Assembly: GCF_003944755.1 (NCBI RefSeq)
Contig: NZ_RWGU01000045.1
Span: 1 to 64,000 of the forward strand
DNA length: 64,000 nucleotides
Direction: 5' to 3'
Source of the DNA: Rhodovulum robiginosum
GTDB lineage: Bacteria > Pseudomonadota > Alphaproteobacteria > Rhodobacterales > Rhodobacteraceae
The position numbers and the translations under genes were made by a program. The notes below the pieces were generated by a model, which was given only the letters and a program-made list of their open reading frames with translations, was not told the origin of the DNA and ran no database searches. Below, one piece after another: positions 45,758 to 55,407 of this stretch; position 1 is the first letter of the stretch, and each line of letters starts with the position of its first letter.

Positions 45758-46248
45758 TCGGCGTTCGCCTGCGCGCGGCCCGGCCCGGCGACGGGCCGGC
45801 CTGCCATGCCGTGTTTCATGCCGCCGTGCACCAGGGCGCCGCCGCGTTTTACTCCGCCGAAGAGCGCGCTGCCTGGGCGCCCACGGCAGACGCCCCGCCG
45901 GACTGGGAGGCACAGCTCCTGTCGGGCCTGACGCTGATCGCCGAACGCCGCGGCCGGATTGCGGGTTTCATGACCATGGGCGCGGACGGGCATATCGACT
46001 TCGCCTATGTCGCCCCGCGCTTCATGGGCCGGGGCGTGTCCGACGCGCTGTGCGGCGCGCTGGAATCCCGTGCGCGCGCCGCCGGGCTGAGCCTTCTGAC
46101 GACCGAGGCCAGCCACCTCGCGCGCAGCTTCTTCCTGCGGCGCGGCTGGCGTGAGACCGCCCGGCAGACCGTCATCCGCAGGGGCGTGGCGCTGATGAAT
46201 TTCCGCATGGAATTTCAATTGACTGCCGACCGCGACCCGACCTGTTGA
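45715..46248 (+). CDS. GNAT-family N-acetyltransferase
   Basis: A 177-residue GNAT protein. Residues 15-175 carry the fold: RLRAARPGDGPACHAVFHAA, then FAYVAPRFMGRGVSDALC, the acetyl-CoA pyrophosphate loop (R/Q-x-x-G-x-A equivalent RFMGRGVS), and ARSFFLRRGWRETARQT near the end. ATG 45715 lies inside the end of kynU (43-bp overlap) after GGAGGGG, so it is translationally coupled. Substrate unknown. A GCGGCC-N6-GGCCGC hairpin lies just after the stop but lacks a U-run. Confidence 0.82.
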   Translation: MGRSSLSPARRGHLIGVRLRAARPGDGPACHAVFHAAVHQGAAAFYSAEERAAWAPTADAPPDWEAQLLSGLTLIAERRGRIAGFMTMGADGHIDFAYVAPRFMGRGVSDALCGALESRARAAGLSLLTTEASHLARSFFLRRGWRETARQTVIRRGVALMNFRMEFQLTADRDPTC

Positions 46249-46435
46249 GCGGCCGGATCAGGCCGCCGCAGACCGCGAATTTGCCCCAGTGTCACCGCTT
46301 TGCCCCCCATCTCTGGCCGCAGTTGGCATGTAGTCAATTGGTCGCAGGAGACGGAAAGCACGGCACGCCGGCGATGCGCGCCGGCACCCGTGCCCGGTCT
46401 CGCACGTGTCGGGACCCGTGTGGAACAGGTGAGCG
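46249..46435. other. 187-bp gap before the RTX/Hint gene
   Basis: It holds the hairpin at 46249-46266 and probably the RTX/Hint promoter. I could not identify convincing hexamers or a gene. Confidence 0.4.
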
Positions 46436-49018
46436 GTGGCGACGTACGATCTTGAATTCTATGCGGTCAATCCGGCCGCGCTGATCCCCACCGGCAGTGG
46501 CGGCACCTTCACATGGACCCGCCCTTCAACCTTCGATGGCAGCGCCACCGTCACCGACAACGAAAGCGGTATCGAGGGCCTCACGCTCGACGACGATTCC
46601 AACGGTGGCGAGACCGCCACCGCCAACGTCACCCTGGGCGGCAACACCTCCACAGGCACCACAGTCGATGCCGAGCTTGTCTGGTCCGTGCGCGACACGG
46701 TCAGCGGCGAGGTGTTCCAGATCGTCCAGTTCGATGTCGAGGGCGGCGCGGCGGCGGGCGATTACCTTCTGTCGGAACAGGCGTTGGTGCAGGGCCGCAC
46801 CTACGAGGTGGTCAGCTTCAACTCGAACCCCGACGCCGCAGGCGGCGATGCCAGCTTCGACTACACCGATTTCGCCGCCGAGGCCGCCGAATACGACCGG
46901 GTGGTCGACGGCTCCGCGGCCGCTGACACGATCGACGCCAGCTATGCCGGCGACCCCGAGGGCGACCAGGTCGATGACGGGTCTGGCGGCGGTGCGGGCT
47001 TTGACGACATCATCGACGGGCGCGGCGGCGACGACACCGTTTCAGCCGGCGAAGGCGACGACACGATTTTCGGCGGCGAGGGGCAGGACACGCTCTCGGG
47101 CGGTGCCGGGGCCGACACCATCTACGGCGACGGGCCCGCCGCGACATCGACCACCGAAACGCTTAACTGGACCGCATACGGCGCCGACGGCAGCGATGTC
47201 AGCGGCGGCTTCACCGCCGATACCGGCGACATCCGGGTCGACGTGTCCTTCACCCCCGAGCCGTCGCTCGATTTCGTCGAGATCGACAGCGCCAACATGT
47301 ATGTCGGCGCGGGCGAGAGTTTCGGCACCAATTCCAGTATCCTGATCGCCAGCGGCAGCGGCACCGGTTCGGGCGGCATCGCCACGCTCAACCTCGACTT
47401 CTCGGCCGATACCGGCTCGGGCCTGGCCGACGAGGTGGAAAACGTCCGCTTCCGCGTCAACGACGTCGACTGGCAGCCCAACGACCACCGCGATGCCGTC
47501 ACCGTCAACGCCTACGACGCCGAGGGCAACGTGGTGCCGGTCACGCTCACGCTGGGCGGCACCGACACGCTGTCGGGCAACACCGTCACCGCCGACGACA
47601 ACGCGGACGCCACCGACGCGGTGGGCGGCTCGGTGCTGGTCGAGATCGCCGGGCCGGTGGCGCGCATCGAGGTCTATTACGAAAACGTCGGTACCGGCGC
47701 GGCCGGCGTCTGGGTGACGGATGTCGAGTTCGACACCGTGCCGATCGCCGGCGACGACGACACCATCGACGGCGGCGCGGGCGACGACACGCTTTACGGC
47801 GGGGCCGGCGCCGACACCTTCACCGTCTCCGACGGCTTTGGCACCGACACGGTACAGGGCGGCGAGACGGGCGATGACGCGGACACGCTCGACGCCTCGG
47901 CGCTGGGCACGGGGCTGACGGGCGCCTACACGGGCGACGAGGCCGGCAGCCTGTCGGACGGCACCAACAGCGTCACCTTCTCGGAAATCGAGGCGCTGAT
48001 CCTGACCGACCAGGACGACACGGTCGATGCCAGCCTCGACACTGTCGGGCTCGACATCACCGCAGGCGGCGGGGCCGACACGATTACCGGCGGGTCGGGA
48101 GACGACCTGATCGACGGCGGCGCGGGCGACGACACGCTCGACGGCGGCGCCGGGGCCGACACGCTGAGCGGCGGCGCGGGCGACGACACGATCACCCTGG
48201 GCCAGGGCGACAGCGCCACCGGCGGCGGCGGCGACGACATGTTCCTCATCGCCGATTACGGCGAGGCCGGCGCCGGCACCATCGACATCGTCGGCGGCGA
48301 GGACGACGAAACGCTGGGCGACACGCTCGACTTCCAGGGCCTGTTGGTGCTGGGCAGCGTCACCTACACCAATACCGACGACGCGGCGGGGGGGCTGTCG
48401 GGCAGCGCCACGCTGACCGACGGCACATTGGTCAATTTCTCGGAAATCGAGTCGATCATCTGCTTCACCGCCGGAACCGGCATCCTCACCCCGCGGGGCG
48501 AGCGCCCGGTGGAAACCCTGCGGCCGGGCGATCTGGTGATCACCGCCGATGCCGGCCCCCAGCCGATCCGCTGGGTGGGCGCGCGCACCGTGGCCGCCGA
48601 GGGCAAGCTCGCGCCGATCCGCATCGCCAGGGGGCTGATGGACAACCATGCCGACCTGATGGTCTCGCCCCAGCACCGGATGCTCTTCGAGGGCTACCAG
48701 GCGCAGCTTCTCTTCAACAGCCACCAGGTGCTGGTGCCCGCCAAGCACCTGGTCGACTATCACGCCGTCTGCCCCGAACCGGGCGGCGAGGTCACCTATG
48801 TCCACCTGCTGTTCGACCGCCACCAGATCGTTTTCGCCAACGGCGCGCGCAGCGAAAGCTTCCATCCCGGCCAGCTCGGGCTCGATGCGATCGCCCCGGC
48901 CGCCCGGCAAGAGCTCCTGGCGCTCTTCCCCGACCTGCGCAGCGATATCGGCACCTACGGCCCCGCCGTCCGGCCCAGCCTGCGCCGGTTCGAGGCGCGC
49001 GCGCTGATGGCGGCCTGA
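46436..49018 (+). CDS. Secreted RTX protein with C-terminal Hint domain
   Basis: An 860-residue acidic protein. Residues 1-180 are beta-rich and unassigned. RTX nonapeptides occur in three blocks, about 188-231, 438-464 and 541-605 (GGAGDDTL-type). Residues about 676-840 form a Hint (hedgehog/intein) domain beginning ICFTAGTGI with Cys676, followed by RPGDLV, the ADLMVSPQHRML block with its histidine, and HLVDYHAV. Hint domains can cut or rearrange the chain at the first cysteine; many Rhodobacterales RTX proteins carry one without known processing. No asparagine-ending intein terminus is visible, so full splicing is unlikely. The start is GTG 46436 with AGGTGAGC upstream. Export by type I secretion is inferred from the repeats. 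Confidence 0.87.
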   Translation: MATYDLEFYAVNPAALIPTGSGGTFTWTRPSTFDGSATVTDNESGIEGLTLDDDSNGGETATANVTLGGNTSTGTTVDAELVWSVRDTVSGEVFQIVQFDVEGGAAAGDYLLSEQALVQGRTYEVVSFNSNPDAAGGDASFDYTDFAAEAAEYDRVVDGSAAADTIDASYAGDPEGDQVDDGSGGGAGFDDIIDGRGGDDTVSAGEGDDTIFGGEGQDTLSGGAGADTIYGDGPAATSTTETLNWTAYGADGSDVSGGFTADTGDIRVDVSFTPEPSLDFVEIDSANMYVGAGESFGTNSSILIASGSGTGSGGIATLNLDFSADTGSGLADEVENVRFRVNDVDWQPNDHRDAVTVNAYDAEGNVVPVTLTLGGTDTLSGNTVTADDNADATDAVGGSVLVEIAGPVARIEVYYENVGTGAAGVWVTDVEFDTVPIAGDDDTIDGGAGDDTLYGGAGADTFTVSDGFGTDTVQGGETGDDADTLDASALGTGLTGAYTGDEAGSLSDGTNSVTFSEIEALILTDQDDTVDASLDTVGLDITAGGGADTITGGSGDDLIDGGAGDDTLDGGAGADTLSGGAGDDTITLGQGDSATGGGGDDMFLIADYGEAGAGTIDIVGGEDDETLGDTLDFQGLLVLGSVTYTNTDDAAGGLSGSATLTDGTLVNFSEIESIICFTAGTGILTPRGERPVETLRPGDLVITADAGPQPIRWVGARTVAAEGKLAPIRIARGLMDNHADLMVSPQHRMLFEGYQAQLLFNSHQVLVPAKHLVDYHAVCPEPGGEVTYVHLLFDRHQIVFANGARSESFHPGQLGLDAIAPAARQELLALFPDLRSDIGTYGPAVRPSLRRFEARALMAA

Positions 49019-49030
49019 ACCGCGCCCGTT

Positions 49031-49070
49031 TCTTCTTGGCGAAAATACCCAAACCCGGCCCCCGCCGGGC
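49031..49070. repeat. Dispersed intergenic repeat, copy 2
   Basis: TCTTCTTGGCGAAAATACCC followed by a CCCGGC-CCCC-GCCGGG hairpin (49054-49069), just after the stop of the RTX/Hint gene. It matches the units at 30122 and 55361. Confidence 0.6.
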
Positions 49071-49076
49071 ACCCCG

Positions 49077-49853
49077 TCAGGCGGTTTTCAGCGCCACGGT
49101 CCGCGCGCCCGCCGCCCAGGCGCGCACCGCTTTGCCGAACGCCTCGAACAGCGGGCGCGAAACCGGGTCGCAGGCGGCGTTGTATTCGGGGTGCCACTGC
49201 ACCGAGAGGGTAAAGCCCGGTGCATCCTTTACGTAAAGCGCCTCGGGCGTGCCGTCCGGGGCCAGGCCGTCGATCACGATCCGCGGGCCCGGCGTCTTGA
49301 TCCCCTGCCCGTGCAGCGTGTTGGTCATCACCTCGCTCGCGCCGAAGAGACGGTGAAACGGCCCGCCCTCGGTAAAGCGCACGGTGTGGCGCAGCGCGAA
49401 TTTTTCCTCCAGCGTGCCGTCGGGGGGCATGCGGTGGTTCATCCGCCCCGGAAGCTCGCGGATCTCGGGGTAGAGCGAACCGCCCATCGCCACGTTCACC
49501 TCCTGGAACCCCCGGCAGATGCCGAAGAACGGCTGGCCGCGGTCGACCAGCGCCCGGATCAGCGGCAGCGCGATCGCGTCGCGTGCCCGGTCGAAGGCAC
49601 CGTGGGCGTCGGTCGCCTGTTCGCCGTACTCCTCGGGGTGGACGTTGGGCCGCCCCCCGGTGAACAGGAACCCGTCGAAGCTTTCCAACAGGTCCTGCAC
49701 CGAGACGAAGCGCGGATCGGCCGGGATCAAGAGCGGCAGGGCGCCGGACACTTCGGCCACGGCCTCGGCATTCATCGTGCCGCCCGCATGGGCGGGGTAC
49801 TGGTCGTTGATCAGGTACTGGTTGCCGATGATACCGACCTTGGGGCGCGTCAT
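49077..49853 (-). CDS. Gamma-glutamyl-gamma-aminobutyrate hydrolase-like (PuuD family) amidotransferase
   Basis: A 258-residue class I glutamine-amidotransferase-fold hydrolase. The nucleophile is C113 in GICRGFQEVN and the catalytic pair is in VQWHPEYN (His-x-Glu). TGGRPNVHPEEYG near residue 66 is the PuuD-type loop. Family members release GABA from gamma-glutamyl-GABA in putrescine degradation, or act on related gamma-glutamyl amides. ATG 49853 starts MTRPKVGIIG. No other putrescine genes are adjacent, so the substrate is open. Confidence 0.87.
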   Translation of the reverse strand: MTRPKVGIIGNQYLINDQYPAHAGGTMNAEAVAEVSGALPLLIPADPRFVSVQDLLESFDGFLFTGGRPNVHPEEYGEQATDAHGAFDRARDAIALPLIRALVDRGQPFFGICRGFQEVNVAMGGSLYPEIRELPGRMNHRMPPDGTLEEKFALRHTVRFTEGGPFHRLFGASEVMTNTLHGQGIKTPGPRIVIDGLAPDGTPEALYVKDAPGFTLSVQWHPEYNAACDPVSRPLFEAFGKAVRAWAAGARTVALKTA

Positions 49854-49940
49854 GGGGTCCTCATGCTGATTTCTCTTTACGATATAGCGACGATGCGGCG
49901 GAATGAAGGCCCAACGGGCGCACGACCCCTCTGCAATGGC

Positions 49941-50114
49941 TCACGTATCGGGCCCCTGCCGCTTTTTCGGGCGCCGGGCCGTGGCCCGGCAGCGGTCGGA
50001 ACAATAGCACACCGCGTCCCAGTCCGCCGCCCATTTGCGCCGCCAGGCGAAGGGGCGGCCGCAGGCGGCGCACACCTTCGTGGGCAGGTCGCACTTGCGG
50101 CGCATGCGGGCCAT
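49941..50114 (-). CDS. DUF2256 zinc-ribbon protein paired with cryptochrome
   Basis: A 57-residue protein of the DUF2256 family, with [14 protein letters not shown] and [13 protein letters not shown], giving four cysteines for one zinc and a basic tail. Members are found almost always beside cryptochrome/photolyase genes. Its ATG (50114) overlaps the stop of the photolyase gene (ATGA), so it is coupled to it. A role in DNA or photolyase binding is inference. Confidence 0.85.
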   Translation of the reverse strand: MARMRRKCDLPTKVCAACGRPFAWRRKWAADWDAVCYCSDRCRATARRPKKRQGPDT

Positions 50115-51652
50115 CAGAGATCGAGGCTCAGCTGCGCGGGCGGCGATTTGGCCGCGCGCCTCCGGGGCGCCCGGTCGTTGACGAAGCGCCCCGCCCTGTC
50201 CCTGCGCGACGCATGTTTCGCCACCACCCGCGCGGCCTCTTCGGCAAAGCCCGCGCGGCCGCGCACCGCCCAGACGGCCTCGCGCGCGGCCTTCGCCGCC
50301 TTGGCCACATCGACGATGGGCGCGGGATAGCCCCGCCCGAGCAGCCGCCCCGCCCCGGACCAGCGCCAGGGCTCTTGCAGGCAGGCATCGGGCACCTCGG
50401 CCAGTTCGGGCACCCAGCGGCGGGTGAATTCGCCCGTCGGATCCTGGTCGTGGCCCTGTTTCAGCGGGTTGTAGATGCGGATGGTGTTCATGCCCGTGGT
50501 GCCCGACTGCATCTGGCACTGGCTCCAGTGGATGCCGGGCTCGTAATCGGTGAACTGACGGGCCAGATGGGCGCCGGTGGCCCGCCAGTCGAGCCAAAAA
50601 TGATACGAGGCGACCGCCACCAGCATCGAGCGCATCCGGAAATTGAGCCAGCCGGTATGGACCAGCGCGCGCATGCAGGCATCGACGAAGGGCAGGCCCG
50701 TCTCGCCGGCCTGCCACGCCGCCAGCCGGCCGGCGTCGGGCGTGCGCGGCCGCAGCCCTTCGTAGGCGCGGTGCAGGCAGCGCTGTTCCAGCGCCGGCTC
50801 GCTTTCCAGCTTTTGCATGAAATGGTCGCGCCAGGCCAACCGCGCGGAAAAGCTCTTCAGGCTGCCCGGCCAGCCGTCGCCGCCGCCTGTCCCCACCTCG
50901 GCCCGGCGACGTGCCGTCGCCTGCTCCACCTCGCGGGACGACAGCGTGCCGAAGGCCAGGTGCGGCGAGAGCCGCGAACAGGCCGCCGCGCCCGACAGCG
51001 GCGAGGACATGGCGCGGCGATAGTCCCGCCCGCGCAGGGTGAGGAAGCTGTCCAGCCGCTCCTGCGCCGCGTCCCGTCCGCCCCGTTGCCGCCCCGGGCA
51101 GGGGTCGAAGCCAAGGCCGAGGTCCAGCGCCGAGGGCAGCGCGCAGGCGGCGAGACCCGGCAGCCCGCGCAGCCCCTCGGGCGGCGCCGCGACGGGCGCG
51201 CGCACGAAGGCGTCGCGCGTCCGCGCCCAGCCATCCCGGCTGGCCAGGCGGCGCACAACGCCGCCCTGGGGCAGTTCCACCCAGTCGATCCCGTTGGCGC
51301 CGGCCCAGGCCGCCACCGCCCGGTCACGGGCATAGGTCCAGCCATTGCCGGTTTCCTCGTGGCTGACGATACGCCGCGCGCCGTGCCGGGCGCACAGCGC
51401 CGCCAACACCTCGACCGCCTCGCCCATCTCCACCAGCAAGGGCGCGCCGAGACGGGCCAGCGCGCCCGACAGCCCCTCCAGGCATTCCGCCACGAAGCGC
51501 CACTGCCGGGCCGAGGCGTCGGGCTGCGCCCAGAGGCCGGGCTCGACGATGTAAAGCGGCAGAACCGCGCCCTCGCCCGCCGCGGCCAACGCCAGCGCGG
51601 GGTTGTCGTGGATGCGCAGATCGCGCTTGAACCAGAGGATCGTGACGTCCAT
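50114..51652 (-). CDS. Cryptochrome / deoxyribodipyrimidine photolyase family protein
   Basis: A 512-residue flavoprotein. The N-terminal Rossmann domain ([18 protein letters not shown]) would hold the antenna; the C-terminal FAD domain shows [65 protein letters not shown], and [15 protein letters not shown]. These are typical of the alphaproteobacterial cryptochrome/class III-like CPD photolyases. It should repair UV dimers with blue light or act as a light receptor. ATG 51652 ([11 protein letters not shown]) is used; no clear ribosome site precedes it, so a leaderless or coupled start is possible. The gene is divergent from pepN. Confidence 0.9.
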   Translation of the reverse strand: MDVTILWFKRDLRIHDNPALALAAAGEGAVLPLYIVEPGLWAQPDASARQWRFVAECLEGLSGALARLGAPLLVEMGEAVEVLAALCARHGARRIVSHEETGNGWTYARDRAVAAWAGANGIDWVELPQGGVVRRLASRDGWARTRDAFVRAPVAAPPEGLRGLPGLAACALPSALDLGLGFDPCPGRQRGGRDAAQERLDSFLTLRGRDYRRAMSSPLSGAAACSRLSPHLAFGTLSSREVEQATARRRAEVGTGGGDGWPGSLKSFSARLAWRDHFMQKLESEPALEQRCLHRAYEGLRPRTPDAGRLAAWQAGETGLPFVDACMRALVHTGWLNFRMRSMLVAVASYHFWLDWRATGAHLARQFTDYEPGIHWSQCQMQSGTTGMNTIRIYNPLKQGHDQDPTGEFTRRWVPELAEVPDACLQEPWRWSGAGRLLGRGYPAPIVDVAKAAKAAREAVWAVRGRAGFAEEAARVVAKHASRRDRAGRFVNDRAPRRRAAKSPPAQLSLDL

Positions 51653-51752
51653 GGGCGGGAACATACAGGGAACGGCATCTTCGGCAAGGGCGGGCCGGTT
51701 GCAGCCCGCCACGGATCAGATAGACCTGTCGGGCGAGCAGAGGAGTCCGCCG

Positions 51753-54311
51753 ATGAAAGACGCCGCCCCCCAGCCGGTCCACCTGCAGGAATACGCGCCG
51801 CCCGCCTATCTGGTCGATGACGTGCACCTGACATTCCGCCTTGACCCCAAGGCCACAAGGGTCAGCGCACGCATCGCGTTTCGCCCGAACCCGGCGGCAC
51901 AGGACCGGACTTTTTTCCTGCACGGCGAAGAGTTGACGCTGGTCTCGGCACGGATCGACGGGCAGGACGTGACGCCGAAAATCACCCCCCAGGGCCTGAC
52001 CTGCGCCGTGCCAGACGCGCCCTTCACCTGGGAGGCCGAGGTGGACATCTCGCCCGAGGCCAATACCGCGCTGGAGGGGCTTTATATCTCCAACGGCATG
52101 TATTGCACCCAATGCGAGGCCGAGGGGTTTCGCAAGATCAGCTATTACCCCGACCGGCCCGACGTGATGGCCCCCTTCACCGTGCGCATCGAGGGCGACG
52201 CGCCGGCGCTGCTGTCGAACGGCAACCCGGCTGACAGCGGTGCGGGCTGGGCGGAATGGCACGACCCCTGGCCGAAACCGGCCTACCTGTTCGCCCTGGT
52301 GGCCGGCGATCTGCGCGCGGTATCGGAAGGGTTCACCACGGCCTCCGGGCGGCCGGTCGAACTCAACGTCTGGGTTCGTCCGGGTGACGAGGGGCGCGCG
52401 GGCTATGCGCTCGACGCCCTGAAACGGTCGATGCGGTGGGACGAAAGCGCGTATGGCCGAGAGTACGATCTGGACGTCTTCAACATCGTGGCCGTCGACG
52501 ACTTCAACATGGGCGCGATGGAGAACAAGGGGTTGAACATTTTCAACTCCAAATACGTTCTTGCCAGCCCCGAGACCGCGACCGACCGCGACTTCGACCT
52601 GATCGAGGGGATCGTGGCGCACGAGTATTTCCACAACTGGACGGGCAACCGCATCACCTGCCGCGACTGGTTCCAGCTCTGCCTGAAAGAGGGGCTGACC
52701 GTGTTCCGCGACCAGCAGTTTTCGGGCGACATGCGCAGCCACGCGGTAAAACGCATCGAGGACGTGCTGCAACTGCGCGCCCGCCAGTTCCGCGAGGATA
52801 ACGGGCCGCTGGCCCATCCGGTCCGGCCCGAAAGCTATGTCGAGATCAACAATTTCTACACCGCGACCGTCTACGAGAAGGGCGCCGAGGTGATCGGGAT
52901 GCTGCGCCGGCTGGTGGGGCCGGAGGGGTATCGAAAGGCGCTTGACCTCTATTTCGACCGGCACGACGGGGACGCGGCGACCATCGAGGACTGGCTGAAG
53001 GTCTTCGAGGATGTCACCGGGCGCGACCTGACCCAGTTCCGGCGCTGGTATTCCCAGGCCGGAACCCCCCGGCTGAAGGTGGCCGAGGACTACGCGGACG
53101 GCCGCTATACCCTGCACCTGGAACAGCATACGCCGCCCACGCCTGGCCAGCCCGAGAAGGCGCCGCAGGTGATCCCAGTGGCCGTGGGCCTGCTCAACCC
53201 GAATGGCGACGAGGTGGTGCCGACCACGCTGCTGGAGATGACCGAGGCGAAACAGAGCTTCAGCTTCGAAGGGCTGGCGGCCAAACCCGTGCCTTCGCTG
53301 TTGCGCGGTTTTTCCGCCCCGGTGATCCTGGAGCGCGAAACCAGCGCCGAGGAACGCGCCTTTCTGCTGGCCCACGACACCGACGCCTTCAACAAGTGGG
53401 AGGCCGGCCGACAGCTCGCCCGCGAGGTGCTGGCGAAGATGACGACCGAGGACGCGGCGCCGGGGCCTGCCTATCTGGACGCGCTGGCCGCAGTCGCGCG
53501 CGACGACACGCTCGACCCGGCCTTCCGGGCGCTTGCCCTGCGCCTGCCCAGCGAAGACGACCTGGCCCAGGCGCTGGCGAATTCGGGCATCACGCCCGAC
53601 CCCTGGGAGATCCACGCCGCGCGCGAAAAGCTGAAGGCGGCGGTGGCCCGGCACCTGGCCGAGCAATGGCCGGCGCTTTACCGCGAGATGGCCTGCCCCG
53701 GCCCCTACACCCCCAGCGCGTCGGATGCCGGGCGGCGGGCGCTCAGGCTGACCGCGCTTGGCTATCTGTCCCGGCTCGACACGGGCGACGAGGCCCGGCG
53801 GCTCTATGCCGAGGCCGGCAACATGACCGAAACCATCGGCGCGCTGTCGACGCTGCTGGAGATCGGGCGCGGCGAGGAGGAGATCGAAGCGTTCTATGCC
53901 CGCTGGTCGGCCGACCGACTGGTGATGGACAAGTGGTTTGCCTTGCAAACGAGCCTCGCCCCGCCCCAGCGGGCCGCGGCCACCGCGCGCGCGCTGACCG
54001 AACACCCCGATTTCGACTGGAAAACGCCCAACCGCTTTCGCGCGGTGATCGGCGGGCTTTCAGCCAACGCGGCGGGCTTTCACGACCCCTCGGGCGCGTC
54101 TTACGAGCTGGTAGCGGACTGGCTGATCCGGCTCGACGACGTGAACCCGCAGACCGCGGCGCGGATGTCGACGGCCTTTGAAACGCTGGGCCGGTACGAC
54201 GCCAGCCGGCAGGCCCGGATGCGCGCGGCGCTGGAGCGAATCGCCGCCAAGCCGGGGCTCAGCCGCGACATGGGCGAGATGGTCGGACGCATCCTGGGCA
54301 GCGGGAGTTAG
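51753..54311 (+). CDS. pepN: Aminopeptidase N
   Basis: An 852-residue M1-family zinc metallopeptidase that removes N-terminal residues from peptides in the cytoplasm. The substrate-binding motif GAMENKGLN (about residues 254-262) and the zinc motif HEYFHNWTGNR (H290, E291, H294) are intact, with the third zinc ligand Glu in LKEGLTVF. The C-terminal about 350 residues form the helical M1 tail. ATG 51753 follows AGAGGAG and begins MKDAAPQPVHLQEY, as in the bacterial family. Divergent from the photolyase gene; the next gene starts 67 bp later on the same strand. Confidence 0.95.
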   Translation: MKDAAPQPVHLQEYAPPAYLVDDVHLTFRLDPKATRVSARIAFRPNPAAQDRTFFLHGEELTLVSARIDGQDVTPKITPQGLTCAVPDAPFTWEAEVDISPEANTALEGLYISNGMYCTQCEAEGFRKISYYPDRPDVMAPFTVRIEGDAPALLSNGNPADSGAGWAEWHDPWPKPAYLFALVAGDLRAVSEGFTTASGRPVELNVWVRPGDEGRAGYALDALKRSMRWDESAYGREYDLDVFNIVAVDDFNMGAMENKGLNIFNSKYVLASPETATDRDFDLIEGIVAHEYFHNWTGNRITCRDWFQLCLKEGLTVFRDQQFSGDMRSHAVKRIEDVLQLRARQFREDNGPLAHPVRPESYVEINNFYTATVYEKGAEVIGMLRRLVGPEGYRKALDLYFDRHDGDAATIEDWLKVFEDVTGRDLTQFRRWYSQAGTPRLKVAEDYADGRYTLHLEQHTPPTPGQPEKAPQVIPVAVGLLNPNGDEVVPTTLLEMTEAKQSFSFEGLAAKPVPSLLRGFSAPVILERETSAEERAFLLAHDTDAFNKWEAGRQLAREVLAKMTTEDAAPGPAYLDALAAVARDDTLDPAFRALALRLPSEDDLAQALANSGITPDPWEIHAAREKLKAAVARHLAEQWPALYREMACPGPYTPSASDAGRRALRLTALGYLSRLDTGDEARRLYAEAGNMTETIGALSTLLEIGRGEEEIEAFYARWSADRLVMDKWFALQTSLAPPQRAAATARALTEHPDFDWKTPNRFRAVIGGLSANAAGFHDPSGASYELVADWLIRLDDVNPQTAARMSTAFETLGRYDASRQARMRAALERIAAKPGLSRDMGEMVGRILGSGS

Positions 54312-54378
54312 AGTGGCGAAGATCCGCATGAAACGGTATTTGCTTTGACCAGAGCGCTGCGAATCGGGTCTCCTGTCA

Positions 54379-55290
54379 ATGAATCGTCATGAAGAAATGG
54401 TGACAAGGCGCATGCAGGATCGAATCGACCCCCTCATCGAAGAGCGTGCGCCCTGGCTTTTCGCCCAGAACCCGGTCAGCGATATCTCGCGCCGGGTTTT
54501 GACCGGTTTGCTGGGCTATCCACGCACCATTGCGCTGGGCGAGGTGCTGAAAGACCACCCCGCCTCCACCATCATGGACGAAATGGCCCGCCTGCTGGCG
54601 CAGGATGTCGAGGTGACGGGGCTGGACAACATCCCCCGCTCGGGCCCGGCGCTGGTTGTGTCCAACCACCCCACCGGCATCGCCGACGGCATCATGATGT
54701 GGAGCCTTCTGGGCCAGCTGCGCCCCGATCTCTTTTTCTACGCCAACCGCGACATCCTGCGCGTGATGCCGCAGATGGACGCGATGATCGCCCCCGTCGA
54801 ATGGCGCGAGGACAAGCGCAGCCACGGCAAGACCCGCGAGACCATGGCCTATACCCGCAAGGCGATCGACGCCGGGCGGCTGGGTGTGATCTTCCCCTCG
54901 GGGCGGTTGGCCAAGCGGCGCGGGCTGCGGCTGCACGAACGGCCCTGGATGGCCTCGGCGGCGATGATCGCGCGCAAGTTCGACCTGCCGGTGATCCCGG
55001 TGAATATCCGCGCGCGCAACTCGGTGCTGTTCTATTTCTTCGACCTGATCCACCCGACGCTGCGCGACATCACGCTGTTCCACGAAACCCTGAACAAAGG
55101 CAGCCAGCCCTACCGCATGACCGTGGGCGCACCGATCTCGCCCGCCGCGCTGCCCTCGAAATCGGAAGACGGCATCGAGATGCTGCGCCAGGCGACGCTG
55201 GCGCTGGGCGGGCGCTACGCCCCCGATGTCAGCCTGGTGGCGAGCACGCGCCGGCCGAGCTGGGCACGTTCGTTGGCGGGCATGTCCTGA
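54379..55290 (+). CDS. PlsC/OlsB-like lysophospholipid acyltransferase
   Basis: A 303-residue acyltransferase. The catalytic motif is VVSNHPTGIADG, a spaced-out HX5D form of the usual HX4D, as in OlsB-type NHPxGxxDG proteins. FYANRDILRVMPQMDAMI and FPSGRLAKRRG follow as the acceptor and FPxG blocks. It may add an acyl chain to lysophosphatidic acid or an ornithine lipid. No transmembrane helix is obvious, so it should be peripheral. Start ATG 54379 is used; ATG at 54397 (MVTRRM) is an alternative. Confidence 0.8.
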   Translation: MNRHEEMVTRRMQDRIDPLIEERAPWLFAQNPVSDISRRVLTGLLGYPRTIALGEVLKDHPASTIMDEMARLLAQDVEVTGLDNIPRSGPALVVSNHPTGIADGIMMWSLLGQLRPDLFFYANRDILRVMPQMDAMIAPVEWREDKRSHGKTRETMAYTRKAIDAGRLGVIFPSGRLAKRRGLRLHERPWMASAAMIARKFDLPVIPVNIRARNSVLFYFFDLIHPTLRDITLFHETLNKGSQPYRMTVGAPISPAALPSKSEDGIEMLRQATLALGGRYAPDVSLVASTRRPSWARSLAGMS

Positions 55291-55317
55291 GCGGACCCGG
55301 GCCGGCTGTTACAAGGA

Positions 55318-55343
55318 CGCGCTGACGCGCGACGCCTTTTTTT
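55318..55343 (+). terminator. Probable terminator after the acyltransferase gene
   Basis: CGCGC (55318-55322) pairs with GCGCG (55327-55331) around TGAC, and a T7 run (55337-55343) follows after ACGCC. The short stem is weak but the U-run is good. Confidence 0.5.
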
Positions 55344-55360
55344 GCCGCGCGCGGGCGCGC

Positions 55361-55397
55361 GGCCGGCCTCCGGCGGGGATATTTTCAGCCAGAAGAA
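55361..55397. repeat. Dispersed intergenic repeat, copy 3 (reversed)
   Basis: Read on the minus strand: TTCTTCTGGCTGAAAATATC, CCC, then a GCCGG-N3-CCGGC hairpin. Same family as the copies at 30122 and 49031. It lies between the acyltransferase terminator and the end of the convergent lipoprotein gene. Confidence 0.6.
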
Positions 55398-55407
55398 CCG
55401 GGGCGGG

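Noticed and set aside
51324-54005. 893-codon open frame on the minus strand opposite pepN
   Set aside because: Same reason: a low-complexity antisense shadow of a full-length, motif-complete aminopeptidase gene.
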